Assembly (NCBI GenBank): GCA_031280825.1
Contig: JAITGE010000039.1
Span: 1-64,000, forward strand
Source of the DNA: Oscillospiraceae bacterium
GTDB taxonomy: Bacteria; Bacillota; Clostridia; Oscillospirales; Acutalibacteraceae
Reading direction: 5' to 3'
DNA: 64,000 nucleotides
Every line of letters starts with the position of its first letter. The first letter of the stretch is position 1. The notes under the pieces are model-generated. The model had not been told where the DNA came from and did not search any database. It saw nothing but the letters and a program-made list of their open reading frames with translations. Shown here in pieces: positions 42,666 to 52,080 of the stretch. Both the position numbers and the translations under genes were made by a program.

Positions 42666-43190
42666 ATGCGGCATTTGAACACTGCGCAATTGCGCGAAAC
42701 AGCGCGGGCGCTGCGCGCGGGCGACCGCGTGCTGCTGTCCGGTGCGGTATACACTGCCCGTGACGCCGCGCACAAGCGGATTTGCGCTCTTCTGGAGCAG
42801 GGCGCGGCGCTTCCCTTTCCGCTGGAGGGCGCGTGTATCTATTATGCGGGTCCTACGCCAACGCCGCCGGGGCGCGTGATTGGCAGCTGCGGTCCGACGA
42901 CATCCGGGCGCATGGATCCTTTTGCGCCTTTGTTGATGAAGCATGGGCTGCGCGGTATGATTGGGAAGGGTGAGCGAAACGCGGCGGTTGCCGGAGCGAT
43001 GCGGGAATATGGGACGGTTTATTTTTGCGCCATCGGCGGTGCGGGTGCTCTGGCGGCGGAATGCGTCACAGCGAATGAGGAGATTGCGTTTTTTGATCTG
43101 GGTTGTGAAAGCGTTAAGCGTTTGGAGCTTCGGGACTTCCCGCTGGTGGTGGCGATGGATGCCGTTGGCGGCAGCCTATTCAGGGAATGA
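42666..43190 (+). CDS. Fumarate hydratase class I, beta-type subunit
   Basis: 174 residues of the Fe-S hydro-lyase beta (C-terminal) domain found in fumarase and L-tartrate dehydratase. RAGDRVLLSGAVYTARDAAHKRI, GPTTSGRMDPFAPLLMKHG and MIGKGERN are family motifs. In two-subunit enzymes this piece contributes substrate-binding residues while the alpha subunit carries the Fe-S cluster. No alpha subunit is in the window, so either it is encoded elsewhere or this protein has another role. Confidence 0.88.
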   Translation: MRHLNTAQLRETARALRAGDRVLLSGAVYTARDAAHKRICALLEQGAALPFPLEGACIYYAGPTPTPPGRVIGSCGPTTSGRMDPFAPLLMKHGLRGMIGKGERNAAVAGAMREYGTVYFCAIGGAGALAAECVTANEEIAFFDLGCESVKRLELRDFPLVVAMDAVGGSLFRE

Positions 43191-43225
43191 GAGCCTGTAT
43201 TCACAAAGTATTTACATTTCCGCGC

Positions 43226-43254
43226 TTGACAATTCATGCCGGGCGGCGTATGAT
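43226..43254 (+). promoter_or_regulatory. Promoter of the hrcA heat-shock operon
   Basis: TTGACA (43226–43231), 17 bases, TATGAT (43249–43254), immediately before the CIRCE element. Confidence 0.88.
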
Positions 43255-43265
43255 ATAAACGTGCG

Positions 43266-43292
43266 CTAGCACTCTTTTTCTTTGAGTGCTAA
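43266..43292 (+). promoter_or_regulatory. CIRCE operator (HrcA binding site)
   Basis: CTAGCACTC (43266–43274), nine-base spacer, GAGTGCTAA (43284–43292): the CIRCE inverted repeat with one departure from consensus in the first arm. It overlaps the expected transcription start, so HrcA should repress this operon and autoregulate. Confidence 0.95.
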
Positions 43293-43318
43293 TCTGGCGA
43301 AATGAGGAGGTGCGCCTG

Positions 43319-44332
43319 TTGGATTTGAGCGAGCGAAAGCGGCGTATTCTTTGCGCCATTGTGGAGCTGTATAACAAAACCGGCGAGCCTGTAGGTTCAA
43401 AGCGGTTGCTGGAGCTGCTGCCGGACGGAGTGTCTTCAGCGACAATCCGCAACGAAATGGCGCAGTTGACAGAGCTTGGCTTTTTGGAGCAGCCGCACAC
43501 CTCGGCGGGGCGAGCGCCCGCGCCGCTGGCATATCGGTTTTATATTGATCAATTGCAGCCGGGGCGGGGGCTGCCTCTTGCGCAGCAGCGGAATCTGGAG
43601 GCATTGCTGCGTGAGCGTGCCCGCGAGCCGGAGCGGCTACTGGAAAACGCGGGGAGGCTTTTGGCGGAGCTAACCGATTGCACGGCGCTTTGCGTGGCAC
43701 ACGGCGGCGCGGACGCGAAGCTACGGCGGCTGGAGATGGCTCCTGTGGGCAGGTATATGGCGATGGTGGCGCTACTCAGTGACCGGGGAACGGTCAAGAG
43801 CCGCATCATTCGCACGGACAGTGAACTGACGGAGACGATCTGCAGCCGGTTTGCGCAGCTGACGCAGGAAGCGCTTGTAGGCCTGCCTTTGCGGGAGCTT
43901 AACCGCGCGGCGATGCAAACCTTGGCGGCGCGGGCAGGGGAGCAGATGCTGCCGCTCATGGGTCTGCTGGCGGCTGTGGCGGAGTTGGCGCATGAGGCGG
44001 CGGAGCAGGAGCTTTTGGTAGGCGATTCCGCCGGGCTGCGTCAGCAAGAGCTGGAGCAGAGCGCGGCTCTGCTGCTGCGACAGCTGCTCGAATCCGGGAA
44101 ACGGCAGCCGGGCGGGATTGGAATCGCCCTGGGCGCGGAAGCGCCGCAGCCAAGCCCCGCTTTGCGGGATATGACGCTGCTGGTGTCGCCTTATTCCATA
44201 GGCGGAGCGGCTTGCGGCTTGCTGGGTGTGCTTGGGTCGCTGCGTTTGGATTATGCGAACGTTATCCCAAGCTTGCGCTTTGTTTCGGATTTGGTCAGCG
44301 GCTTACTCGAGCAGGGCTTGGAGGAGGAATAG
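43319..44332 (+). CDS. hrcA: Heat-inducible transcription repressor HrcA
   Basis: 337 residues. An N-terminal winged helix (ERKRRILCAIVELYNKTGEPVG … GVSSATIRNEMAQLTELGFLEQPHTSAGRAP) and the long HrcA dimerisation domain. It represses CIRCE-bearing promoters and is thought to need GroEL for activity. The start is TTG at 43319, eight bases after GAGGAGG; an upstream in-frame GTG lies inside the CIRCE element and was rejected. Confidence 0.94.
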   Translation: MDLSERKRRILCAIVELYNKTGEPVGSKRLLELLPDGVSSATIRNEMAQLTELGFLEQPHTSAGRAPAPLAYRFYIDQLQPGRGLPLAQQRNLEALLRERAREPERLLENAGRLLAELTDCTALCVAHGGADAKLRRLEMAPVGRYMAMVALLSDRGTVKSRIIRTDSELTETICSRFAQLTQEALVGLPLRELNRAAMQTLAARAGEQMLPLMGLLAAVAELAHEAAEQELLVGDSAGLRQQELEQSAALLLRQLLESGKRQPGGIGIALGAEAPQPSPALRDMTLLVSPYSIGGAACGLLGVLGSLRLDYANVIPSLRFVSDLVSGLLEQGLEEE

Positions 44333-44335
44333 GCG

Positions 44336-45205
44336 TTGACGAAGGAAACGCAACGGCAACTGCGCGAGGTGAAGCGGTATTTGCGGCATCGGCGTGTGAT
44401 TCTGTTCCCGTTGGCGGCGCTGCTGGTGTTGTGCGCGGCGTTTGGCGCTGCGCGCGGGTTGGTTGCGTGGCGAAATAACCCCGAGCACATCGCCGAGCGC
44501 GTAGAACATCTTACGTTGGAAGGTATCCCTGATGGCGCGGATATGTGGTATCCTGTGAAGACAAGGCTTGTTTACGACGGCGCCGCATCCGATCAGGCGG
44601 AGGATATCTTGGTTGGGCTTTGTGAGGATTTTTCAATAGAGTACGCGGCAAAGCAAACAGGCAGCGATTCCGTGGCGACCGGGCAAACGGTAAAATTGGC
44701 AGAAAATGCATGGATCGTTCCGGATGTTGGCGAATGTGTTGCAGGGCGTTACACGGAAGAGGCGGAGACGCGCGTTCCACTGCTGAATCAGTCGCCCGAG
44801 GAAGCTTATTTTCGCCCCGCGGTAAGAGGCGTTGTGGATGTTTATTCCGTTACGTATGCGCGTTATCGGCTGGGCATTTTTCGTTCCGGTGAAGTGCGGA
44901 CAGGATATTGCATGGACGCAGTTGGCGCAATCGACAGCGTTTACTGCCAGAATCCCTTCGATATGGATTCCCCCGTGTACTTCATGGGCTGGGATAACTT
45001 GATCGGCTCTGTGCAGGTGCGCTTGTGGATGATCCCACGGGTTTGGGGCGCGGCATTGGTACGGGGGCTGGAGGAGAACCCCGGTCATCCGTTGCCGATT
45101 GTGCCGCTTAGCCCGGATTTGAGCAGTGCGTTCCGCGTGCCGCCGCCCGGGGAGCCGCCGGAGGTCTATTTTCCGGAAGGCAGCCCGGCGGATGCGTTGC
45201 GCTAA
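44336..45205 (+). CDS. Unknown membrane protein inside the heat-shock operon
   Basis: 289 residues. A basic N-terminus (residues 1–20, many Arg/Lys) and one membrane helix (about 22–42) precede an extracytoplasmic domain that was not recognised and a Pro-rich C-terminus. The start is TTG at 44336, about nine bases after a GGAGGAGG site and three bases after the hrcA stop codon, so translation is coupled to hrcA. It lies where hrcA is usually followed directly by grpE. Heat-shock regulation via CIRCE is expected. Confidence 0.75.
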   Translation: MTKETQRQLREVKRYLRHRRVILFPLAALLVLCAAFGAARGLVAWRNNPEHIAERVEHLTLEGIPDGADMWYPVKTRLVYDGAASDQAEDILVGLCEDFSIEYAAKQTGSDSVATGQTVKLAENAWIVPDVGECVAGRYTEEAETRVPLLNQSPEEAYFRPAVRGVVDVYSVTYARYRLGIFRSGEVRTGYCMDAVGAIDSVYCQNPFDMDSPVYFMGWDNLIGSVQVRLWMIPRVWGAALVRGLEENPGHPLPIVPLSPDLSSAFRVPPPGEPPEVYFPEGSPADALR

Positions 45206-45237
45206 GCCGGCAGCATCATATGAAAGGATAGAGAACG

Positions 45238-45762
45238 ATGGCGAAGAAGCAGACGGAATCCGCCTCGCAGGCGGGCGAAGAGAACAAAGCGGAGGGCGAG
45301 GGCATACTTGACCCGGTTGTCGCCGAGTTGGCGGCGCAGGCGGAGGAGCTGGCGGCAGCGAAGGAGCAGCTGTTGCGCCTTGCCGCCGAATATGAAAATT
45401 TTCGCAAACGCTCCCAGCGCGAAAAGGAGGAAAGTCATGCAAACACCTGCGCGGCGACCATCGGCGCGTTTTTGCCTGTGCTGGATAACTTGGAACGCGC
45501 GGCGAGCGTGAACGCGGGCAGCGCGGAGGAATACGGCAAGGGCATCGCGATGATTTTGGAGCAGTTCACGCAGGTGCTGGCGGCGCAGGGCGCGGAAGCC
45601 TTCGGCACGCCGGGTGATGCTTTTGATCCGTCATATTACATGGCGGTGCAGCATGGCGAGGATGCGGATTTTGGCGAAAACACGGTGAGCGCGGTGCTGC
45701 AAAAGGGTTGGCGGCTGGGGGAAAGGCTTATCCGCGTAGCGACGGTAATGACGGTGAACTAG
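45238..45762 (+). CDS. grpE: Nucleotide exchange factor GrpE
   Basis: 174 residues. An N-terminal acidic, Gln/Ala-rich helix is followed by [19 protein letters not shown] (coiled coil), [12 protein letters not shown] and the beta-domain end [23 protein letters not shown]. It releases ADP from DnaK. It has an AAAGGA ribosome site and precedes dnaK by 91 bases. Confidence 0.95.
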   Translation: MAKKQTESASQAGEENKAEGEGILDPVVAELAAQAEELAAAKEQLLRLAAEYENFRKRSQREKEESHANTCAATIGAFLPVLDNLERAASVNAGSAEEYGKGIAMILEQFTQVLAAQGAEAFGTPGDAFDPSYYMAVQHGEDADFGENTVSAVLQKGWRLGERLIRVATVMTVN

Positions 45763-45853
45763 TCGACAGCAGATAAGCTTTGCGGCTGCCGCAGGCATGG
45801 CATTTTGGAGAATATGGATAAATATGAATGATACGATAGGGAGGGCTTTTACA

Positions 45854-47671
45854 ATGGCAAAAATGATTGGGATTGATTTGGGTACGACGAATTCCTGCGT
45901 GGCGGTGATGGAGGGCGGCGAGCCGGTCATTATCCCCAATGCCGAGGGTGCGCGGACGACGCCGAGCGTCGTGGCGTTTGGCAAGGGCGGCGAGCGCATG
46001 GTTGGGCAGGTCGCCAAGCGGCAGGCCATCACCAACCCCGATCGCACGATTGCATCCATCAAGCGGCAAATGGGCACGGAATATAAAGTCACGGTGGATG
46101 GCAAGCCGTATGCTCCGCAGGAGATTTCCGCTATGATTTTGCAAAAGCTTAAGACGGATGCGGAGGCCTACCTGGGCGACAAGGTGACCGAGGCGGTCAT
46201 CACCGTGCCGGCGTATTTCACCGACGCGCAGCGGCAGGCGACTAAGGACGCCGGCAAAATTGCGGGGCTGGAGGTAAAGCGCATCATCAATGAGCCAACC
46301 GCGGCGGCGCTTTCATACGGTGTGGATAAAGAGAGCGACCAGATCATCATGGTGTATGATTTGGGCGGCGGTACGTTTGATGTTTCAATCATTGAGCTGA
46401 GTGAGGGTCTGCAGGAGGTGAAGGCGACTGCCGGCAACAATCGTTTGGGCGGCGATGATTTTGATCAGCGTATTATTGACTGGCTGGCGCAGGAATTCTT
46501 GAAGGAAAGCGGAATTGATCTGCGCGGCGACAAAATGGCGATGCAGCGCCTGAAGGAGGCGGCGGAAAAGGCGAAGATCGAGCTTTCGGGCGTGACGACC
46601 AGCCAGGTCAGCCTGCCGTTCATTACGGCGGACGCGAGCGGCCCGAAGCACATGGAAACCACGCTCAGCCGCGCGAAGTTCAACGAGTTGACCGCCGATT
46701 TGGTGGAAAAGACGATGGTTCCCGTGCGCCAGGCGCTGCAGGATAGCAAGCTCAAGGTCAGCGAGATCAGCAAGGTGCTGATGGTGGGCGGCAGCAGCCG
46801 CATCCCCGCTGTGCAGGATGCCGTGAAGGGCTTTTTGGGTGCGGAGCCATTTAAAGGTGTGAATCCTGATGAATGCGTCGCGGTGGGCGCGGCGCTGCAA
46901 GCGGGCTTGCTGGGCGGCGAAATCAATTCCGGCTTGTTGCTGCTGGATGTTACTCCACTTTCCCTGGGCATTGAAACCATGGGCGGCGTGAGCACGAAGG
47001 TTATTGAACGCAACACAACGATCCCGACCAAAAAGAGCCAGATTTTTTCCACAGCGTCGGATAACCAACCCTCCGTGGAGGTGCATGTGCTGCAGGGGGA
47101 GCGCGAATTCGCCAAGGATAACAAAACCTTGGGCGTGTTTCATTTGGACGGTATTTTGCCGGCGAGGCGGGGCGTTCCGCAGATTGAGGTTACCTTTGAC
47201 ATTGACGCCAACGGCATTGTGAACGTCAGCGCCAAGGATTTGGGCACGCAGAAGGAGCAGAAGATTACGATCACCTCCTCCACAAACATGAACAAAGAGG
47301 ATATCGAAAAAGCCGTCAACGATGCGGAACGCTTTGCGCGTGAGGATAAGCAGCGCCGCGAAGAGGTGGATTTGCGCAACGAAGCGGATCAAATCGCATA
47401 CCAGAGCGAAAAGCTGCTCAACGAGAGCGGCGATAAGTTCAGCGAGGAGGACAAGACGGAAATCACCGCCGCCGTGGAAGCCCTGCGTTCGGCGCTCACA
47501 GGCGCGGACACGAATCTGATTAAAACCGCCAAGGAGGAGCTGCAAGCGAAGTTCTATGCCTTGAGCGAGAAGCTTTACCAGCAAGCAGGCGGGCAGCCCG
47601 GCGAAGGTGTTAACCCGGAGGGCTTCCCCGGCAGCGAAGCAGCTCCGGAGGACGATATCCCGCAAGCGTGA
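45854..47671 (+). CDS. dnaK: Chaperone protein DnaK (Hsp70)
   Basis: 605 residues. [46 protein letters not shown] are the ATPase signatures; the substrate domain starts at about residue 365 ([18 protein letters not shown]), and the helical lid ends in a Gly/Pro-rich tail. ATG at 45854 is preceded by GGGAGGG at seven bases. Upstream codons in frame are not DnaK-like. Confidence 0.98.
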   Translation: MAKMIGIDLGTTNSCVAVMEGGEPVIIPNAEGARTTPSVVAFGKGGERMVGQVAKRQAITNPDRTIASIKRQMGTEYKVTVDGKPYAPQEISAMILQKLKTDAEAYLGDKVTEAVITVPAYFTDAQRQATKDAGKIAGLEVKRIINEPTAAALSYGVDKESDQIIMVYDLGGGTFDVSIIELSEGLQEVKATAGNNRLGGDDFDQRIIDWLAQEFLKESGIDLRGDKMAMQRLKEAAEKAKIELSGVTTSQVSLPFITADASGPKHMETTLSRAKFNELTADLVEKTMVPVRQALQDSKLKVSEISKVLMVGGSSRIPAVQDAVKGFLGAEPFKGVNPDECVAVGAALQAGLLGGEINSGLLLLDVTPLSLGIETMGGVSTKVIERNTTIPTKKSQIFSTASDNQPSVEVHVLQGEREFAKDNKTLGVFHLDGILPARRGVPQIEVTFDIDANGIVNVSAKDLGTQKEQKITITSSTNMNKEDIEKAVNDAERFAREDKQRREEVDLRNEADQIAYQSEKLLNESGDKFSEEDKTEITAAVEALRSALTGADTNLIKTAKEELQAKFYALSEKLYQQAGGQPGEGVNPEGFPGSEAAPEDDIPQA

Positions 47672-47710
47672 GCGAATCGAGGATTATGAATAAAGAATCG
47701 GGGTCCTTCT

Positions 47711-48871
47711 GTGGCTGATAAACGTGATTTTTATGATGTGCTGGGCATTCAAAAGGGTGCTTCCGAGGATGAAATTAAAAAAGCCTACCGCCGGAAGGCG
47801 AAGCAGTATCATCCGGATTTGAATCCGGGGGATACGACCGCCGAGGATCGCATGAAGGAGGTCAACGAGGCCTACGAGGTGCTTTCCGATCCTCAAAAAA
47901 AAGGACGCTACGATCAGTTTGGTCATGCGGGCGTTGACCCGAATGCGGGCGGCGGTTTTCAGGGTGGAAGTTTTGATTTCGGTGACCTGGGGGATCTGTT
48001 CGGCAATATTTTCAGCGGCTTTGGCGGCGGGGCACGGTCGGCGAACCCCAACGCGCCTCGCCGGGGAACGGATCTAGAGGAGCGCGTCGTTATCTCCTTT
48101 GAAGAGGCGGCGCACGGCGTGCGCCGCACGCTGGAATTGAACCGCGTTGAGGTTTGCGACGAATGCGCGGGCGCGGGCGCGGAAAAAGGCTCGAGCGCGC
48201 AGACTTGCCCCGAATGCGGCGGGAGCGGGCAAAAGACGGTGCAGCAGCGAACCCCGTTCGGTGTCGTGTCGACCTCCAAGCCTTGCCAGCGGTGCGGCGG
48301 GCGCGGCAAGGTCATCGAAAGACCTTGCCCGAAGTGCCGGGGCGGCGGGCGCGTGCGCAAGCACGTGCAGCTGGATTGCAGCATTCCGGCGGGCATTGAT
48401 AACGGGCAGGCGATTTCCATCCGCGGCGAGGGGAACAAGGGCAGCAATGGCGGTCCGGCGGGCGATCTGGTGGTTGCCGTCACAGTGCGCCCACACCCTA
48501 TTTTTGAGCGCGAGGGCTTTCATACCTGGTGCGATGTGACGGTGCAGTATTGGCAAGCGGCGCTGGGGGACACGATCCAAGTTCCGACCCTGAGCGGCGA
48601 GCAATCGCAGCGCGTCACGCCGGGCACGCAGCCCGGGACTGTGCTTGTGCTGCGTGGTATGGGGATCCCGATCCTGAACGGCGGCGGGCGCCGCGGGGAC
48701 GCCTTTGTGCGGTTGCAGGTGCGGGTTCCGGAGGATTTGAGCACTGCGCAGCGCGCCTTGGTGGAGCAAATGCGCGGCGCGTTCCCTGCCAGTGCGGATG
48801 CAGCCGCGCCAAAGGAGCCGCCGAGTCCTCCGGAGGAAAGGCACGGTTTTTTTAAGGGGAGAAAGAAATGA
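47711..48871 (+). CDS. dnaJ: Chaperone protein DnaJ (Hsp40)
   Basis: 386 residues. The J domain has YHPDLNPGD with the HPD triad, a Gly/Phe-rich linker follows (about 72–110), and four zinc-finger repeats are present ([32 protein letters not shown]). It stimulates DnaK ATPase and presents substrates. The start is GTG at 47711. It overlaps the glycosyltransferase gene by four bases. Confidence 0.97.
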   Translation: MADKRDFYDVLGIQKGASEDEIKKAYRRKAKQYHPDLNPGDTTAEDRMKEVNEAYEVLSDPQKKGRYDQFGHAGVDPNAGGGFQGGSFDFGDLGDLFGNIFSGFGGGARSANPNAPRRGTDLEERVVISFEEAAHGVRRTLELNRVEVCDECAGAGAEKGSSAQTCPECGGSGQKTVQQRTPFGVVSTSKPCQRCGGRGKVIERPCPKCRGGGRVRKHVQLDCSIPAGIDNGQAISIRGEGNKGSNGGPAGDLVVAVTVRPHPIFEREGFHTWCDVTVQYWQAALGDTIQVPTLSGEQSQRVTPGTQPGTVLVLRGMGIPILNGGGRRGDAFVRLQVRVPEDLSTAQRALVEQMRGAFPASADAAAPKEPPSPPEERHGFFKGRKK

Positions 48872-49890
48872 ATCCGGCGGTTTCGATTGTTTGCCCGGTA
48901 TATAATGTTGCAAAATACTTGGATGACTGCGTCGGCTCCGTGCTGGCGCAATCGTTCGTTTTTTGGGAGCTTTGGTTGGTGGATGACGGCGCGACAGACG
49001 AAAGCCCGCGCATTTGCGACGCGTGGGCGGCGTGTGACGCGCGGATTCATGCGCTGCATCAGGAAAACGCGGGGGTCAGCGCGGCGCGAAACGCCGGTCT
49101 GGCGCAGGCACGAGGACGATATGTGGCGTTTTTGGATGCTGATGACTGCTTTGCTCCCACGTATCTTCAGGTTTTGGTGGATGCCGCCGAAAAAGAGCAA
49201 GCGCAGCTTGTGCTTTGCGCATATCAACCGTTTTGTGGCGATTTTAAAACGGCTATTGTGACGTTTGCGCGTTTGCCCCGGGGCGGTTTTGGGCGTGATG
49301 TGATATGTGGCGCGCTAGCGGACGCGATGCTGCGCAGTGGCGGGTTGAATTCTGCTGGGATGAAGCTTTTTCTGCGGGAAACCATAGAAGGTGGCGGCGT
49401 GCGTTTTGCCGTCGGCAAAACCAATGGCGAGGATCGTGAATTCGTGCTGCGTTATTTGGCGTTGTGCGATCGTGCGGCTTATGCGCCGGGTGCGGTGTAT
49501 CAGTATCGGGAGGTAGCGGATAGCGCGGTATGGTCGTTGCGGCGCGATCCCGCCGACCGCATCCGTGAGCAATACGAAAACGATTTGCTGTTGTTTGCGG
49601 CATTGGGCGTTTCAAAAGAGCGCATGGAAGCAGGACTTTTGGAAGGCGTGGCGGTGGAAACGTACCATGAGATCTGGCGGCTGGCGCAAAATGATCGATA
49701 TCGCTTGGCGCACAAGCAGCTGCGCCGGCTAGTGCGCTCGTGGGCAGGGCAAACGCTGCGCGCAATGCCTAGGGCGGTGTTCCTCTGTCACTTCCCGGGC
49801 AGATCCGCGCGAGTGCTGCGCCTGCTGCTGTGGCTGCGCCTTGCGCGCGGGATGCGGTTATTTATCCGCACGTTTTTCAGGGCGCCTTGA
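48868..49890 (+). CDS. Family 2 glycosyltransferase
   Basis: 340 residues. The GT-A start [20 protein letters not shown] and [16 protein letters not shown] is followed by the metal motif FLDADD in [15 protein letters not shown]. The C-terminal third is helical and basic, ending in an amphipathic, Arg-rich segment ([19 protein letters not shown]) that may touch the membrane. It probably adds sugars to a surface polymer. Its place at the end of the dnaJ operon (ATGA overlap) puts it under heat-shock control. Acceptor unknown. Confidence 0.88.
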   Translation: MNPAVSIVCPVYNVAKYLDDCVGSVLAQSFVFWELWLVDDGATDESPRICDAWAACDARIHALHQENAGVSAARNAGLAQARGRYVAFLDADDCFAPTYLQVLVDAAEKEQAQLVLCAYQPFCGDFKTAIVTFARLPRGGFGRDVICGALADAMLRSGGLNSAGMKLFLRETIEGGGVRFAVGKTNGEDREFVLRYLALCDRAAYAPGAVYQYREVADSAVWSLRRDPADRIREQYENDLLLFAALGVSKERMEAGLLEGVAVETYHEIWRLAQNDRYRLAHKQLRRLVRSWAGQTLRAMPRAVFLCHFPGRSARVLRLLLWLRLARGMRLFIRTFFRAP

Positions 49891-50027
49891 CATGCTTGGC
49901 AGTCGATGCGAATCCGCGACACGATATGAATTTTTTCTGCGTGTCGGCATGTAATCCGAAAAAAATTCTGAACAAATTGGATTTTCTTTGCTTGCTCCGC
50001 GATTTTACCGAAAATAATTTATATCAT

Positions 50028-50056
50028 TTACAATCGTCGTAAAATGCTGTAAAATG
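50028..50056 (+). promoter_or_regulatory. Promoter of the D-amino acid/5-oxoproline operon
   Basis: TTTACA (50028–50033), 17 bases, TAAAAT (50051–50056), about 50 bases before the first ATG. The 216-base gap from the glycosyltransferase gene holds no other recognised element. Confidence 0.65.
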
Positions 50057-50106
50057 AAAGCGTATAGCATTGTTTTAACATATTGCTGGGAAGGTTGGAG
50101 AACAGA

Positions 50107-50964
50107 ATGAAAATGCTGGGCTACTACAATGGAAAATGTGGACCTCTGGAAGAAATGACCGTACCGATGAACGACCGTGTGTGCTATTTTGGCGACGGTG
50201 TTTATGACGCGACCTATAGCCGCAATTACAAGATTTTCACATTACAGGAGCATGTGGATCGCTTTTATAACAGCGCCGGACTGCTGGGAATGCGCCTTGC
50301 GCAGAGCAAGGAAGAGTTGAAGGCGATTCTTAACGATATGCTCTCCAAAATGGATACGGGTGAAAATTTCGTTTATTGGCAGGCGACGCGCGGCACGGGT
50401 ATCCGCAACCATGTGTATCCGGATGCCGATGTGCAACCAAACCTGTGGATTGTTATTCGCCCGGTGGATGTGCAGCCGCTGGATAAAAAGGTCAAGCTTA
50501 TTACACTGGAGGATACGCGGTTTTTGCATTGCAACATCAAAACGCTGAATTTGCTGCCCAGCTGTGTGGCAAGTGAAAAGGCAAAGCAGGCGGGTGCGGA
50601 CGAAACCGTCTTTTGGCGCCCGGATGCGAAGCACGGCAAACGCGTGACTGAATGCGCGCACAGCAACTGCCATATCATCAAGGATGGCGTGTTTATGACC
50701 GCGCCGACGGATCACCTGATCCTGCCGGGAATCGCCCGCGCACATCTTATCAAGGCGTGCAAGGCGCTGGACATCCCGGTGGACGAATGCGAATACAGCC
50801 TGGAGGATGTTTTCGCGGCGGATGAGGTGCTGATTTCCAGCGCGGGTTCGTTCGGCTTGGCGGCGAGCAGGATTGACGGCAAGCCCGTCGGCGGCAAAGC
50901 ACCGGAGCTGCTGTCGAAGCTGCACAGGTACCTCTGGAATGAATTTTTGGAGGAAACAAAATGA
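50107..50964 (+). CDS. dat: D-amino acid aminotransferase
   Basis: 285 residues, class IV PLP aminotransferase of the D-alanine transaminase type. FGDGVYDATYSRN, GTGIRNHVYP (substrate-binding Arg/His region) and HCNIKTLNLLPSCVASEKAK with the PLP Lys 145, the position used in Bacillus D-amino acid transaminase. It should exchange amino groups between D-Ala and 2-oxoglutarate to give D-Glu. ATG at 50107 has GGAG six bases upstream. It leads the operon and overlaps the next gene by four bases. Confidence 0.9.
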   Translation: MKMLGYYNGKCGPLEEMTVPMNDRVCYFGDGVYDATYSRNYKIFTLQEHVDRFYNSAGLLGMRLAQSKEELKAILNDMLSKMDTGENFVYWQATRGTGIRNHVYPDADVQPNLWIVIRPVDVQPLDKKVKLITLEDTRFLHCNIKTLNLLPSCVASEKAKQAGADETVFWRPDAKHGKRVTECAHSNCHIIKDGVFMTAPTDHLILPGIARAHLIKACKALDIPVDECEYSLEDVFAADEVLISSAGSFGLAASRIDGKPVGGKAPELLSKLHRYLWNEFLEETK

Positions 50965-52070
50965 CGCAGCAGGAGCTTACATTGCACAATTTAGGGCAGA
51001 GCCTGGATGATTTGTGCAACCTTGACCCGCGCGGCTACGGCGTTTGCCGTATTCTTTACGACGCGGCGCGGAAGGCGATGGGCGAGCCGCTTTGCATGCA
51101 CGCGGCAAAGGAACTGTGCAAGCTTATCCGGGCGGATGATTACGTATACATCATCACAGGCTTTGTGCTGCGACCCTTCAAAAAAGCCGAAACCGACGGC
51201 ATCATCGGCTCGGTGCTGCTTGCGCGTTCGTTGATCAAGGCGTTTGGCGCGAAGCCTGTGCTGGTTTGCCAGGAGGAAAACGTGCAGGCCGCCAAAGCGA
51301 TCGCTGCCGTGTGCGGGGTGCACAGCTACGGCAGTGCGGCGGAGATTCGCAGCTTGCCCATCGCGATGGCTGTTGTTCCCTTCACAAAGAACGCCGCGCG
51401 AGCCGATGTGCAAGCGCAAATGCTGCTTGCCGAGGCAAAGCCGTCGGCGATTATCAGCATTGAAGCGCCCGGCGCGAACAGCAACGGGGAATACCACAAT
51501 GCTATCGGCTTGAACATGACGGAGCTGGAAGCAAAGCTGGATGTTCTCTATGCCGCCGCGCAGCGGATGGGTGTTCCGAGCTTTGCGATTGGTGATTTGG
51601 GGAATGAAATTGGTATGGGCAAAATCGCGCCACAGTTGGAAAAGTATATCCCCTACGCCGGCAAAGGGCGCTGCCGCTGTCAAACAACTGCGGATATAAC
51701 CGGCGTGCAATCGGATTGCACGGGGGGCATCGCCGCCGCCACGAGCTGCGATCATATCATCACCGCGACAGTGAGCGATTGGGGAAGTTACGGGTTGATT
51801 GCCGCCATCGCTTATTTAAAAGAGGACTTAGAAATTATGCACGGCGCGGAGCTGGAAAAAGCGGCTTGTGAAGCCGCAGCGCAAAATGGCATGATTGACA
51901 TGTATGGCTGGATGCTCCCCGCCATCGACGGTTTTGGCTTGGCAATCAATACGTCCATCGTGACGCTGATGCGTGAATGCGTCCGCGAAGCGCATAAGCT
52001 GCGCGAAACCTGCAAGGTATGGTTTGAAAAGACCATTGAACTCGGTTTTTATGATGATAAAGTAAAGTAA
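50961..52070 (+). CDS. DUF4392 protein, D-glutamate cyclase-like
   Basis: 369 residues resembling the C-terminal (DUF4392) half of the vertebrate D-glutamate cyclase DGLUCY. YVYIITGFVLRP near residue 55, ISIEAPGANSNGEYHNAIG around 170, IGDLGNEIGMG around 215 and a region of conserved DCTGGIAAATSCDHIITATV are likely active-site segments. DGLUCY converts D-glutamate to 5-oxo-D-proline. The DUF1445 half found in DGLUCY and in B. subtilis YcsI is absent. It lies between a D-Glu-making aminotransferase and 5-oxoprolinase subunits, which supports a D-Glu cyclase role. Activity is inferred. Confidence 0.75.
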   Translation: MTQQELTLHNLGQSLDDLCNLDPRGYGVCRILYDAARKAMGEPLCMHAAKELCKLIRADDYVYIITGFVLRPFKKAETDGIIGSVLLARSLIKAFGAKPVLVCQEENVQAAKAIAAVCGVHSYGSAAEIRSLPIAMAVVPFTKNAARADVQAQMLLAEAKPSAIISIEAPGANSNGEYHNAIGLNMTELEAKLDVLYAAAQRMGVPSFAIGDLGNEIGMGKIAPQLEKYIPYAGKGRCRCQTTADITGVQSDCTGGIAAATSCDHIITATVSDWGSYGLIAAIAYLKEDLEIMHGAELEKAACEAAAQNGMIDMYGWMLPAIDGFGLAINTSIVTLMRECVREAHKLRETCKVWFEKTIELGFYDDKVK

Positions 52071-52080
52071 GGTGGTAAAC

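Noticed and set aside
46385..47665. 426-codon minus-strand frame
   Set aside because: Antisense to dnaK, a common artefact opposite Hsp70 genes; no family match recognised.
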